From: Methanooceanicella nereidis
GTDB lineage: Archaea > Halobacteriota > Methanocellia > Methanocellales > Methanocellaceae
Direction of reading: 5' to 3'
DNA length: 64,000 nucleotides
Assembly: GCF_021023085.1 (NCBI RefSeq)
Contig: NZ_PGCK01000004.1
Location: 186,001 to 250,000, forward strand
The translations under genes and the position numbers were made by a program. Positions 49,413-57,313 of this stretch are shown here, one piece after another. The notes below the pieces were generated by a model that ran no database searches, had not been told where the DNA came from, and saw nothing but the letters and a program-made list of their open reading frames with translations. Positions within the stretch are counted from its first letter, which is position 1, and the number at the start of each line of letters is the position of its first letter.

Positions 49413-49883
49413 ATGTCGACTGATAAAGAGTATATTGATCCGACCCATTCGCTCGGGTATGCTTTCGAGAAACATGTTATCGGGCTGTTCGGGAAGGACT
49501 TTAAGGTCATAAAATGGATCCTGGACGGCGCAGGACACACAAGAGAAGAAATTGATTTCAACCCTGACATCACGGTAGAGCATCTGCCTACCGGGGACGT
49601 TATCGGCATAGAATGCAAGTTCCGTTCCACCCTTTACAACGGCTCTATCTCATGGGCAAAGGAATACCAGCTGGCTAAATATGACAGGTATAAGGAAAGG
49701 ACAGGAAACCCTGTTTTTGTCATCATAGGGCTCGGTGGGACGCCTGAAAAGCCCGAGGTCATGTACTGCCTGCCGCTGTGGAAGGCAAAATACAACATAC
49801 TCGATACCCGTGAGCTAAAAAGATACAGGCGTGACAGCAGGAAAAAATTTTCCTGGGATGGAAAGTCCGGCGAACTGAGATGA
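49413..49883 (+). CDS. PD-(D/E)XK nuclease-like protein
   Basis: The 156-residue protein contains a probable endonuclease core: ETIDFNPDI-like NPDITVEHLPTGDVIGIECKFRS, in which PD is followed by E-C-K after a strand, matching the PD-(D/E)XK pattern. FGYAFEKHVIGLF-like wording at the N-terminus (SLGYAFEKHVIGLFG) fits the first helix. It is an orphan, without methyltransferase or helicase neighbours. Role could be restriction, repair or RNA decay. The start uses ATG at 49413; an upstream TTG is also possible. A phosphatase gene follows by 54 bp. Confidence 0.6.
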   Translation: MSTDKEYIDPTHSLGYAFEKHVIGLFGKDFKVIKWILDGAGHTREEIDFNPDITVEHLPTGDVIGIECKFRSTLYNGSISWAKEYQLAKYDRYKERTGNPVFVIIGLGGTPEKPEVMYCLPLWKAKYNILDTRELKRYRRDSRKKFSWDGKSGELR

Positions 49884-49937
49884 CCGGATCGAGCAGAATC
49901 GATACATATAACGTATTTCGGGGAGTTATTTTTATTG

Positions 49938-50804
49938 ATGGCGGGCTCAATTCTCCTGATATCGGATATTCACGCTGATGCTGGAGCGCTGGATGCGATA
50001 CTCAGGGTTGCCGGCGATGATAAGTTCTCTGAGCGTTACGGGAATATCGGGAAGGTCATAAACCTGGGCGACGTGATGGAAAGAGGGTATCTGCCGAAGG
50101 AGACCGTCAATCGCCTGAAGACTATAAAAAATCTTATTTCCATACTTGGAAACCACGATGAGGCGTTTCTTAACTCGAAAGCTGTCACCAAAGGTGATGC
50201 GGAAAGTATCCGGGCCCACGACCTTTATCGTAACCGAAGCGGATACCAGGCCTTTTTTAAAGGTATGGAAAAATATCATATAGACAGGGAGTACAGGCTG
50301 CTCGCGGTGCACGGAGGGCCTTTAGACCCCTTGAAGATATATCATGGCGACTTTGGGGAGGACGAGGCGTGGCTACACTCCCGGACATGGCAGAGAATAA
50401 CGACATCGGGCTCCGAGTATTGCGACTCCACGGGGTATCATTATCTTCCGGAGAGCGCGTTCAATTCCGTTAAAAAATATTTTGATAATAACGGTTTCGT
50501 CATAGTCTGCGGGCATGAGCATAAGGAAGCGGCTTACAGGCAGACCGGGGACGAAGTCGAGGATATACTGCACTTAATGGATAAGGATAGTTTCGTCATC
50601 GGTAACAGACGTATTGATGAAAAAAAGATAGAGATAGACGAGAGCTCAAACTACCTGATAAGGCTTGGCATCGCAGGCCCCGCAGGATATTACAGGAGAT
50701 ATGGATGGGACCGCTGCTATTTCGGCGTCATTTCGAAAACGGATAAAAGAAGATCTCTATCCATGCTCAGTTTCCAGCTCGGCAGAGACCTTGTCCCTCC
50801 ATGA
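49938..50804 (+). CDS. Calcineurin-like metallophosphatase
   Basis: The 288-residue protein has the metallophosphoesterase motifs: LLISDIHADAGALDAIL (DxH), INLGDVMERG (GDxxxRG), ILGNHDEAF (GNHD) and CGHEHKEAAY (GHxH-like). Two metals are expected. The length and the extra mid segment (EYCDSTGYHYLPES) set it apart from small YfcE phosphodiesterases, so it may act on a protein or dinucleotide. Its end overlaps an upstream start of the HD gene by 4 bp. The ATG at 49938 is used. Confidence 0.85.
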   Translation: MAGSILLISDIHADAGALDAILRVAGDDKFSERYGNIGKVINLGDVMERGYLPKETVNRLKTIKNLISILGNHDEAFLNSKAVTKGDAESIRAHDLYRNRSGYQAFFKGMEKYHIDREYRLLAVHGGPLDPLKIYHGDFGEDEAWLHSRTWQRITTSGSEYCDSTGYHYLPESAFNSVKKYFDNNGFVIVCGHEHKEAAYRQTGDEVEDILHLMDKDSFVIGNRRIDEKKIEIDESSNYLIRLGIAGPAGYYRRYGWDRCYFGVISKTDKRRSLSMLSFQLGRDLVPP

Positions 50805-50848
50805 AACTTATTATATATCATGACCCTTTTATTTCCGTGAGAGCGTGT

Positions 50849-51511
50849 ATGAACAAGGAAGATGCCATTAAGAAAGCCCGGGATTACGCCGAATCGCTAC
50901 ACAGGGGTTTTGCGCCAAGCCATGATTTTTCTCATGTAGAAAGAGTTTACAGGCTTGCGGAACGTATAGCAACTGAAGAAGGCGCTGACCTGTTCATAGT
51001 CCGAATGGCCGCACTGTTGCATGATATAGGCAGGGCTGAGGAAAAAAGGGCAAATTGCAGGGAAGAGGATATTCACGATGAGCTGAGCGTCAAGCTGTCA
51101 AAGCCGTTCCTCGATGACCTCGGACTTGATGACATGACAAAAGACGCAATAATCCATGCGATCGCCACTCACAGGCACAGGAGAGGCGGCAGCCCGCAAA
51201 CACTGGAAGCCAGATGCCTTTTTGACGCGGATAAGCTTGATTCTCTCGGCGCTGTAGGCATCGCCCGCTCATATTTGTGGCTCGGGGAGCATGGCCGGAG
51301 CGTATATTACCCGGACGAGGAATGGATCCATATCGACCCTAAGAATAATTCGCCGGAAATAGACTCTACGCAGCGTGAATGGCACATTAAGCTCAGGCAC
51401 CTCAAGGATAAGATGTATACCGACACGGGCAAGGCCATAGCTGTTGAAAGGCACGAGCGCATGGCACGTATAATCGAAGAGATAGAAAAAGAGGTCAAAG
51501 GTATAATTTGA
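50849..51511 (+). CDS. HD-domain metal-dependent phosphohydrolase
   Basis: The 220-residue protein has the HD motif (HDFSHVERVYRLA, AALLHDIGRAEE with His-Asp) and a later FDADKLDSLGAVGIAR segment. It belongs to the YedJ-like soluble HD group, which act on nucleotides or phosphate esters. The start at 50849 is chosen from the family-like MNKEDAIKKA. An alternative ATG at 50801 overlaps the upstream phosphatase gene and would couple translation. These two phosphoesterase genes are probably co-transcribed. Confidence 0.85.
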   Translation: MNKEDAIKKARDYAESLHRGFAPSHDFSHVERVYRLAERIATEEGADLFIVRMAALLHDIGRAEEKRANCREEDIHDELSVKLSKPFLDDLGLDDMTKDAIIHAIATHRHRRGGSPQTLEARCLFDADKLDSLGAVGIARSYLWLGEHGRSVYYPDEEWIHIDPKNNSPEIDSTQREWHIKLRHLKDKMYTDTGKAIAVERHERMARIIEEIEKEVKGII

Positions 51512-51575
51512 ACAAATAATGGCCTGACTTTTTTGTAAAAATTTTTGTTGATGATACGGACTTGATTCTTCCACT

Positions 51576-51618
51576 TCACCACAAAGGCAACCAAGGGCAC
51601 GGTGTTTTCACCACGAAA
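51576..51618. repeat. Short CACAAAGG-type element, copy 4a
   Basis: CACCACAAAGGCAACCAAGG and CACCACGAAAT lie just after the HD gene. They match one arm of the dispersed elements. The complementary words appear near 52405, beyond the large inverted repeat, so the two may bracket it. Confidence 0.6.
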
Positions 51619-51704
51619 TCTTTGATGAGCGGTGTTTTGCCCAGGTTTTAAGAATGAAAGAACGTGTCGTACTTACCCGGTCTTTGAGATGAAGTTTTTT
51701 ATGG

Positions 51705-52246
51705 TTATGCCTGTCGGATGGCAGGTAGATACATAACCTCACAGAAACACGGAAACACAAATTTTTTTATATGATCTTTTAAGGTCTCTAAATCACAAAA
51801 TCTTACTCACCAAATCACGAAGGGCTCTAGTATCACCGTCAACGCTCTAACACCTCTAACGCTCGGCTCAACGCACTAACCTCTCTAAGTCACTAACGCT
51901 AAAACAAGACCCGAACATTCTCCAAGTGGCACGAAGGTCTAATTGCACGGTTGACGCTTACATGATCGATATACTCTTGTTGATGGATCAGGGATACACA
52001 AACCGGGATATTAAACCTTCGTGCCCTTGGAGAATGTTCGGGTCTTGTTTTAGCGTTAGTGACTTAGAGCACTTCGAGCATTAAGCCGAGCATTTGAGAC
52101 TTTAGCGCGTTGACGGTGATACTAGAGCCCTTTGTGATTTGGTGAGCATTTTTTGTGATTTAGAGACCTTAAAAGATCATATAAAAAAATTTGTGTTTCC
52201 GTGTTTCTGTGAGGTTACGTGCCTACCTGCCATCCGACAGGCACAA
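51705..52246. repeat. Giant imperfect inverted repeat (arms about 235 nt)
   Basis: The arm at 51705-51939 reads as the near-complement of 52013-52246, with a spacer of about 73 nt between them. Both carry GGATGGCAGGTAG, CACAGAAACACGGAAACACA, GATCTTTTAAGGTCTC, CAAATCAC, AGTATCACCGTCAACGC, AAGTCACTAACGC and ACCCGAACATTCTCCAAG in the same order, with scattered mismatches. No coding gene overlaps it. It makes up almost half of the 1.15-kb gene-free spacer 51512-52662. In that spacer I see no gene; the rest is covered by short repeat copies. Confidence 0.9.
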
Positions 52247-52315
52247 CGCCAGAACTCGATCACAGAACAGATGTAATATGTCCATTTTAAAAGAGACCAT
52301 CTAAAAGTTTTTCAT

Positions 52316-52423
52316 GGGAGCGCACAAAGGGGCATAAGGGTACACAAAGGACTTTTTTTGAAGATTATTCGAATCTTAATAATTTTGGAATCTAAAAACT
52401 CTTGGTCTCATTCGTGGTGAAAA
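52316..52423. repeat. CACAAAGG-type element, copy 4b
   Basis: GCGCACAAAGGGGCATAAGGG and ACACAAAGGA lie to the left, and TTCGTGGTGAAAA words lie to the right near 52410. It matches one dispersed element, interrupted by AT-rich sequence. Confidence 0.55.
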
Positions 52424-52662
52424 ATGGTTTTCCTTGATGGTCTTAATGATAGACTTATCCAAAGATTAAATGATGATTATTAAAGAGCTTAAAGAGCAGA
52501 ACATTAAATAAAATTTAAAATTTTATCATCATATCAGAAAATATACCAAATATATTCTTTTATTTATCTTCTGATAATATATACAATTAATCATCAATCG
52601 AGTGTATAATAAGGGAAAAGTATTTATCATTAACAATCATTACATTTATGTTTGGTGAGTTT

Positions 52663-52830
52663 ATGAGAGAAAAGAAATCGATAAAGAACCAGGAACGCAA
52701 AAAACCAATAGGCAGTCATGATCTCTTACTATTTACCGAAAAGCGCGCCGTAGAGCGCGAAGAGCTTAGCTGGGAGGATGAAAGGGAGGAGCTTTACAGG
52801 TTCCTGAAAGGCGGCCTCGCAGCCAAATAA
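52663..52830 (+). CDS. Small charged protein (55 residues)
   Basis: An ATG at 52663 follows GGTGAG at good spacing. The product is very charged (KKSIKNQERKKP, then VEREELSWEDEREEL) and has no membrane segment or Cys. It lies 140 bp before a membrane protein and radical SAM pair, on the same strand. A hairpin follows it. I do not recognise it. It could be a regulator, a structural small protein or a peptide substrate for the radical SAM enzyme; the last is speculation. Confidence 0.45.
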   Translation: MREKKSIKNQERKKPIGSHDLLLFTEKRAVEREELSWEDEREELYRFLKGGLAAK

Positions 52831-52836
52831 CGGACA

Positions 52837-52870
52837 TAGCCCGGACGCAGGCTTAGCGCTGCCCGGGCTA
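52837..52870 (+). terminator. Hairpin after the 55-residue protein gene
   Basis: TAGCCCGG and CCGGGCTA form an 8-bp stem around an 18-nt loop, starting 7 nt after the stop codon. The downstream sequence is not a long T-run. Confidence 0.45.
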
Positions 52871-52971
52871 AAGATCATTATCGCTCGTGTTTTAAACTAA
52901 CATTATTAATACCAGATGCAGATATTATTAAAAAGCTCATCGAGAACGTTTTGTAAAAATGGTGTCTTAGA

Positions 52972-53367
52972 ATGTTTGAAAGCACATATGTGATATATTT
53001 GATACTGCTCATTTTATCAGGCGTCGCGTTCATCATAGGCCTGTCATGTACGGCTTATGCAGTGTTCTTATTTGTTAAGGAGAGAGAAAAGAAAGCCCTG
53101 GGTATACCGATGTGGATACCCGTGCTCCTCGCAGGCCTGGCAATGACACTTATCATCCCCGGCATCCTGATCTTCCTCCTTGGAGCCATGTCCTATATCG
53201 AGGTCGTCTCCACCCCGACATGCTATGCCCCCGCAGTTGACCCGATGCTGGAAAACGCCACGATGATGGCCGGCACAGTCGTCGCGGCAAGAGGACAGCT
53301 TTTGGAAAAGCTGCATGAGGAAGGAAAAGTCCCGGAGAGTATTTACAATAAGATAAAAAAGATATGA
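52972..53367 (+). CDS. Small membrane protein
   Basis: The 131-residue protein has two strong hydrophobic helices (YVIYLILLILSGVAFIIGL and WIPVLLAGLAMTLIIPGILI), with a basic loop between (KEREKKALG). It is followed by an outer or inner segment containing TCYAPAVDPMLENATMM and a charged C-terminal helix. No family is recognised. It ends 9 bp before the radical SAM gene and so is co-transcribed with it. It may tether or accompany that enzyme. No signal peptide cleavage site is visible. Confidence 0.65.
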   Translation: MFESTYVIYLILLILSGVAFIIGLSCTAYAVFLFVKEREKKALGIPMWIPVLLAGLAMTLIIPGILIFLLGAMSYIEVVSTPTCYAPAVDPMLENATMMAGTVVAARGQLLEKLHEEGKVPESIYNKIKKI

Positions 53368-53376
53368 ACACGGGAC

Positions 53377-54420
53377 ATGTTCAAGAAACTGATAGAGGGC
53401 ATCTCTGCCATAGCGAAAGAGCCGGAAACAGGTTTTATATTCGAGGTCACGGCGCGGTGTAACAATAATTGCCTTTACTGTTACAACATCTGGAAATGCG
53501 GCCGCATGAAAGCGCCTCAGGATATATCTTCCCTCGAATGGTCCGCCATCGCAGACAAATTATGTGACGAATCGCTTGTAAGGCTTATCACGATAAGCGG
53601 CGGCGAGCCTTTTTTAAGAAAAGACCTTCCGGAGATCACTCATCACATCGCTTCAAAGAGAATAAAGATCAACCTGATCACAAACGGCACCTTGCTGTCC
53701 GAAGAAAACGTTTCAAAGACGATAGAGGACGCTACGCTTTATGAGATACCTCTTCTGAGCGATAAGCCCGAAGTCCACGACCATCTTTCAGGCGCAAAAG
53801 CCTTTGAAAGAGTCCTTGACGGCATGGCTAATGTAAAGGCGGCAGGCGGTGATTTCACCGCGGTATTCGTCGCGACCGCCATAAACTCAAAAGACCTTTT
53901 AGGTTCCTGCGAGATGGCGATAGCCCTGGGAGCAAAGTCGATACTCTATAACCGCTTCAATCCCGGCGGTGAAGGATTAAAGCATATTGAAGAGCTCCAG
54001 ATTTCTAAAGAAATATTGCAATCACATCTTGATACTCTGGAAAGTATATCCGAAAATTACGGCATCGGAGTCCACTGTGCAGTGCCTGTTCCTCCATGCA
54101 TCATAGATACAAGCCAGTATAAGCGGCTGTCTTTCGGATGGTGCCCGACAGGAAAGTCAGGAGCATATTACACAATAGACCCGTCAGGGAAAATGAGACC
54201 CTGCAACCACTCCCTCTCAGTACTCGGCGACTTCAGGGACCAAAGGTTCAAAGACTTAAAATCATCGACCCAGATGCAAGCGTTCAAAAGCTTACTAAAC
54301 GAAGAATGTAAGACCTGTGTCCACCTTTCAAAATGTAACGGCGGATGCAGGGCAGTAAGCGAGCAATTAAACGCTGCGGGAAAACCGAAGAGTCTTGTAC
54401 CGGGAATATATGATCTATAA
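53377..54420 (+). CDS. Radical SAM/SPASM-domain enzyme
   Basis: The 347-residue enzyme has the radical SAM cluster motif C-x3-C-x2-C (Cys28, Cys32, Cys35) and GGEPFLRKDL-like wording after it. A SPASM-type C-terminus (CNHSLSVLGD, then CKTCVHLSKCNGGCRA) should bind extra Fe-S clusters. SPASM members mature peptides, cofactors or heme. The neighbour set of a membrane protein and a 55-residue protein does not settle the substrate. It lacks a clear RiPP-recognition element. Confidence 0.88.
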   Translation: MFKKLIEGISAIAKEPETGFIFEVTARCNNNCLYCYNIWKCGRMKAPQDISSLEWSAIADKLCDESLVRLITISGGEPFLRKDLPEITHHIASKRIKINLITNGTLLSEENVSKTIEDATLYEIPLLSDKPEVHDHLSGAKAFERVLDGMANVKAAGGDFTAVFVATAINSKDLLGSCEMAIALGAKSILYNRFNPGGEGLKHIEELQISKEILQSHLDTLESISENYGIGVHCAVPVPPCIIDTSQYKRLSFGWCPTGKSGAYYTIDPSGKMRPCNHSLSVLGDFRDQRFKDLKSSTQMQAFKSLLNEECKTCVHLSKCNGGCRAVSEQLNAAGKPKSLVPGIYDL

Positions 54421-54439
54421 CCTATTTTGTTAAAATTTT

Positions 54440-54660
54440 CAAACCAGATCGCGTTCGGCGAAGGTTTTTCAGGTCTGCCCGAAGCGAGTGAGCGTAGCGA
54501 ATGAGCGAAGGGATGCGTAGATGGCAGGGTAATGGACGCCGCCTCAGTCGGCGTCGCTTAGGGCTTGCGAGCACAGCCTGGCGAAGCCAAGGCTGTGCTG
54601 GGTGCAAGCCCGGCCCTGACATCGGAGCACCTGAAAAACCGGAGTAGCGAGAGAGCGAAC
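54440..54660. other. GC-rich self-complementary segment (possible structured RNA)
   Basis: Nested complementary blocks include GACGCCG/CGGCGTC, GCACAGCCT/AGGCTGTGC and GGGCTTGC/GCAAGCCC. An outer pair GGTTTTTCAGGT/ACCTGAAAAACC is spaced by about 155 nt. Short GAGCGAA-type repeats lie inside. It begins just after the radical SAM stop codon. It is more GC-rich than other spacers, and no coding frame is convincing. A structured RNA or mobile remnant are both possible. Confidence 0.5.
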
Positions 54661-54669
54661 AAAGAGAGC

Positions 54670-54933
54670 GAACGAGCGTCGAACAGCAAGACAAAAGAAC
54701 AACAAAAAGAACGAGCGTCGAACAGCAAGACAAAAGAACAACAAAAAGAACGACCGTCGAACAGCAAGACAAAAGAACAACAAAAAGAACGAGCGTCGAA
54801 CAGCAAGACAAAAGAACAACAAAAAGAACGACCGTCGAACAGCAAGACAAAAGAACAACAAAAAGAACGACCGTCGAACAGCAAGACAAAAGAACAACAA
54901 AAAGAACGACCGTCGAACAGCAAGACAAAAGAA
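54670..54933. repeat. Seven-copy 39-bp tandem repeat
   Basis: Units of exactly 39 bp (GAACGAGCGTCGAACAGCAA, then GACAAAAGAACAACAAAAA) start at 54670, 54709, 54748, 54787, 54826, 54865 and 54904, the last one partial. Copies differ mainly at one base (GAGCGTC in 1, 2 and 4, GACCGTC in the others). Because 39 is a multiple of 3, the array is open in several frames, but no gene start is likely. Confidence 0.95.
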
Positions 54934-54969
54934 TAATATTTTACTATATGGAACTATTCTAATTCACAT

Positions 54970-54993
54970 GGGAACTTTTTTCAAAAAGTTCCC
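54970..54993. other. Perfect hairpin, 11-bp stem with 2-nt loop
   Basis: GGGAACTTTTT and AAAAAGTTCCC flank TC. It lies between the tandem repeat and tRNA-Thr and could be a terminator for either strand. Confidence 0.5.
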
Positions 54994-55023
54994 CGTTAGC
55001 CCCTCAAAAACTTTTTTAATATA

Positions 55024-55042
55024 GCAACTCCTTCGGAGTTGC
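55024..55042. terminator. Hairpin downstream of tRNA-Thr
   Basis: GCAACTCC and GGAGTTGC flank a 3-nt loop. The stem is perfect and is followed by AAAAAATTCTTTT on the plus strand. It lies about 50 bp beyond the 3' end of the minus-strand tRNA gene. Confidence 0.5.
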
Positions 55043-55090
55043 AAAAAATTCTTTTAATATGATTTTAAAAGCAATAGAAAATGATAATAA

Positions 55091-55162
55091 GCCTCGGGCG
55101 AGATTTGAACTCGCGACCTCGTCCTTACCAAGGACGCGCTATGCCGGCTAAGCCACCGAGGC
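55091..55162 (-). tRNA. tRNA-Thr (GGT anticodon)
   Basis: On the minus strand the 72 nt begin GCCTCGGTGGCTTAGCC and end CTCGCCCGAGGC, giving a complete acceptor stem. The anticodon stem CGTCC/GGACG encloses TTGGTAA, so the anticodon is GGT, which reads Thr ACC/ACU codons. The T-arm GCGAGTTCAAATCTCGC is intact. CCA is not encoded, which fits the need for the CCA-adding enzyme. Confidence 0.95.
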
Positions 55163-55328
55163 ATATAGTTTTTAGCATCTCGTAAATGTAACACTTCATT
55201 TATTAACATTTCGGTTGAAGCCAAAATATTCAGATTTACACAGATCATAAATAATAAAATATAAATTTTTTAGGCAAACTGCAAGCTATTGACAGCTTAC
55301 AACCACTATATAGCACATACCTCTTACT

Positions 55329-55892
55329 CTATATCTTACCGACCATTTCAAGTCCTGGAGTCAAGGCCTCTTTTCCTGGCTCCCAGCTTGCCGGGCAGAC
55401 ATTGCCTGCATGCTCCCTGACGAACTTAGCCGCCTGCAGCTTACGGATGATCTCCTTTGCGCTTCTTCCGAAACTATTGTCGTGTATCTCTATGCTTTTA
55501 AGCATGCCGTCCGGGTCGACAAGAAAAGTCCCACGCAGTGATAATCCATCCTTGTCATCATACGTTCCAAAATCCCTGCATATATTTCCAGTAGTGTCAG
55601 CTACCATAGGGAACTTGATCTTTTTAATGGCAGGGGAGTTATCATGCCATGCCTTATGCACGAACGCCGTATCCCTGCTGATGCTGAGCACATCGGCCCC
55701 CAGATCCCTTATCTCATCATAATGCTCTGCGATCTCCTCAAGCTCGGTCGGGCAGACGAAAGTGAAGTCGGCCGGGTAAAAGATCAGTATTACCCAGTTG
55801 CCCCTATAATCAGAGAGCCTGACCCTCCTTATCTCATCTTTATGAAATGCATCTGCTTCGAAATCGGGTACTTCATGGTTAATTCTTAGCAT
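55329..55892 (-). CDS. Peroxiredoxin (AhpC/Prx1 type)
   Basis: This 187-residue thiol peroxidase reduces hydrogen peroxide and organic peroxides. The peroxidatic site is FVCPTELEEIAEHY, and a second conserved Cys occurs in VCPASWEPG near the C-terminus, making it a typical 2-Cys enzyme. Other family marks are YPADFTFVCPTE and SRDTAFVHKAWH. No reductase gene is next to it. It diverges from the flavoprotein gene, so both may serve oxidative stress. Confidence 0.94.
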   Translation of the reverse strand: MLRINHEVPDFEADAFHKDEIRRVRLSDYRGNWVILIFYPADFTFVCPTELEEIAEHYDEIRDLGADVLSISRDTAFVHKAWHDNSPAIKKIKFPMVADTTGNICRDFGTYDDKDGLSLRGTFLVDPDGMLKSIEIHDNSFGRSAKEIIRKLQAAKFVREHAGNVCPASWEPGKEALTPGLEMVGKI

Positions 55893-55969
55893 ATTTTAGG
55901 CTCCTTTCAAACTAATCCTGACATATTTTTATTTATAAATTTATATTAATAATTTATTGGCAGAATAAC

Positions 55970-56584
55970 ATGAATGTCCTGATCATATTCGACACAAGAT
56001 ACGGTAATACTATGAAACTAGCTAAAGCCGTTGCAGAAGGCGCATCAGGAGTAAAGAACGCTTACGTGCGCCTGATGAGAGTGGAGATCATTGAGCCCGA
56101 GGAGATCATCAATAAGAATGATAGATGGAAGGCTGCCGTCGAAGAGTACAAGACGCTGCCGCTCGCCGGAAAAGACGATCTTCGATGGGCACATGCCATA
56201 GTGCTCGGATCACCTACAAGATTCGGGAACATGACAGCCCCGCTAAAGATGTTCATTGACAGGACAAGCTCATTATGGCTGAACGGGGAGCTTGAAGGCA
56301 AGGTGGGGGGAGTGTTTTGCAGCACCTCCAGCATGCACGGCGGGAATGAGACCACACTTCTTGCGATGATGCTGCCACTATTCCATCACGGGCTAATTAT
56401 CGCGGGACTCCCGTATACAACACCAGGCCTGGCGACAACCGGCAGGGGCGGTACGCCATATGGCCCGACGTCAGTGTCCGGCCCCATGTCCGACCAGGGT
56501 CCGACCGGGGAGGAACTAAGCTTTGCAAGGTCATTTGGCTATCGCATAGCCACAATAGCAGGAAAATTGTTCGACAGGGGCTAA
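55970..56584 (+). CDS. WrbA-like flavodoxin-fold NAD(P)H:quinone oxidoreductase
   Basis: The 204-residue protein has the flavodoxin FMN loop (FDTRYGNTMKLAKAVAEGA), ALVLGSPTRFGNM-like wording (HAIVLGSPTRFGNMTAPLK), and CSTSSMHGGNETTLLAM. The last is typical of the WrbA loop. It binds FMN and reduces quinones or similar compounds by two electrons. Length and motifs match WrbA. It diverges from the peroxiredoxin gene across an AT-rich promoter region, in line with redox defence. Confidence 0.9.
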   Translation: MNVLIIFDTRYGNTMKLAKAVAEGASGVKNAYVRLMRVEIIEPEEIINKNDRWKAAVEEYKTLPLAGKDDLRWAHAIVLGSPTRFGNMTAPLKMFIDRTSSLWLNGELEGKVGGVFCSTSSMHGGNETTLLAMMLPLFHHGLIIAGLPYTTPGLATTGRGGTPYGPTSVSGPMSDQGPTGEELSFARSFGYRIATIAGKLFDRG

Positions 56585-56645
56585 ATAGCTATAAACGGAG
56601 AAAAATAATTAATAAATATATTAGACATATAATTATTGAAACATT

Positions 56646-56912
56646 ATGTATAACTTATTAATGGATGATACCGACTGGAATAAGGACAGGATCGTTAATA
56701 AGTTCAGAAAAGGTGAACTGAACAGGGATATTATACTTCTTCTCTGGAAATCATTTAGAGATAATTTGATATTCCCTGAACTTCTGCCTTACAACGTCAG
56801 CATTTTAAATGGTATCGGCGTTTACCATTATCCTTTCAGGCATGAAAGCGCAAGGGACCGTGAGACACTCAGGCTATTATTGACGCCCGAGGACCTGGTA
56901 AGTAACAGGTAA
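56646..56912 (+). CDS. Small hypothetical protein (88 residues)
   Basis: The 88-residue product is soluble and charged, with DWNKDRIVNKFRKGELNRDIILLLW and RHESARDRETLRLLLTPEDL, split by position, and no Cys. I do not recognise it. It follows the flavoprotein by 61 bp, separated by an AT-rich, TATA-like stretch. It has no clear ribosome binding site, so coding is likely but not certain. Confidence 0.5.
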   Translation: MYNLLMDDTDWNKDRIVNKFRKGELNRDIILLLWKSFRDNLIFPELLPYNVSILNGIGVYHYPFRHESARDRETLRLLLTPEDLVSNR

Positions 56913-57313
56913 ATATATGTACGCTTAGATATAACATATAAAAATAATTATATGGCGGTATTATGAGGCGGAGACTTCACAGGAAAGCCAGGAATAAAAG
57001 ATCTATCACGACCTTTACTCTCGGGTATTTCCTGTGTGCCTCAAAACATGTAGAGAAGCCGACGTACCCTAAAAATGCCAGTATTCAATAATGCCTGTTT
57101 TTACGGATCAAGCGCCCCTGAGAAATGTAGTGCAACCAATAGTTTACAAACCTCATGGGTTAATCTGGACATTATTAACATCATAATCAAATTAATTCAT
57201 GGCCGAAAGATCTAATCATCGATTAAATTCTAAGATATTACAATATAATTACTACAAGTTTAAGCTATTCTAAAATAAACTTTTTATATGGGATAGTAGA
57301 AAAAGTATGCTTA
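56913..57313. other. Gene-free spacer of about 400 bp
   Basis: The spacer is AT-rich with one short frame at 56963-57091 of about 42 codons (start MRRRLHRKARNK). It is not convincing as a gene, because no ribosome binding site or conserved pattern is visible. Nothing else is recognised. A TATA-like stretch occurs near 57285, upstream of the bactofilin-like gene. Confidence 0.5.

Noticed and set aside
52663-54420. Firm call of a RiPP biosynthesis cluster
   Set aside because: No precursor leader, no RiPP-recognition element and no peptidase or exporter was seen; left as a low-certainty finding.
54670-54933. CRISPR array
   Set aside because: The 39-bp units are contiguous, with no unique spacers, and no cas genes lie nearby. 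The 40-bp repeats near 57.8 kb were rejected for the same reason.
54565-54936. Open frames of about 120 codons on both strands over the 39-bp repeats
   Set aside because: The frames exist only because the repeat unit is a multiple of 3. The products are pure repeats (Ser/Lys/Gln-rich or Cys/Phe-rich) in several frames at once and have no ribosome binding site.
56963-57091. Short frame of about 42 codons
   Set aside because: No ribosome binding site, no conserved pattern, and the flanking DNA is AT-rich spacer.
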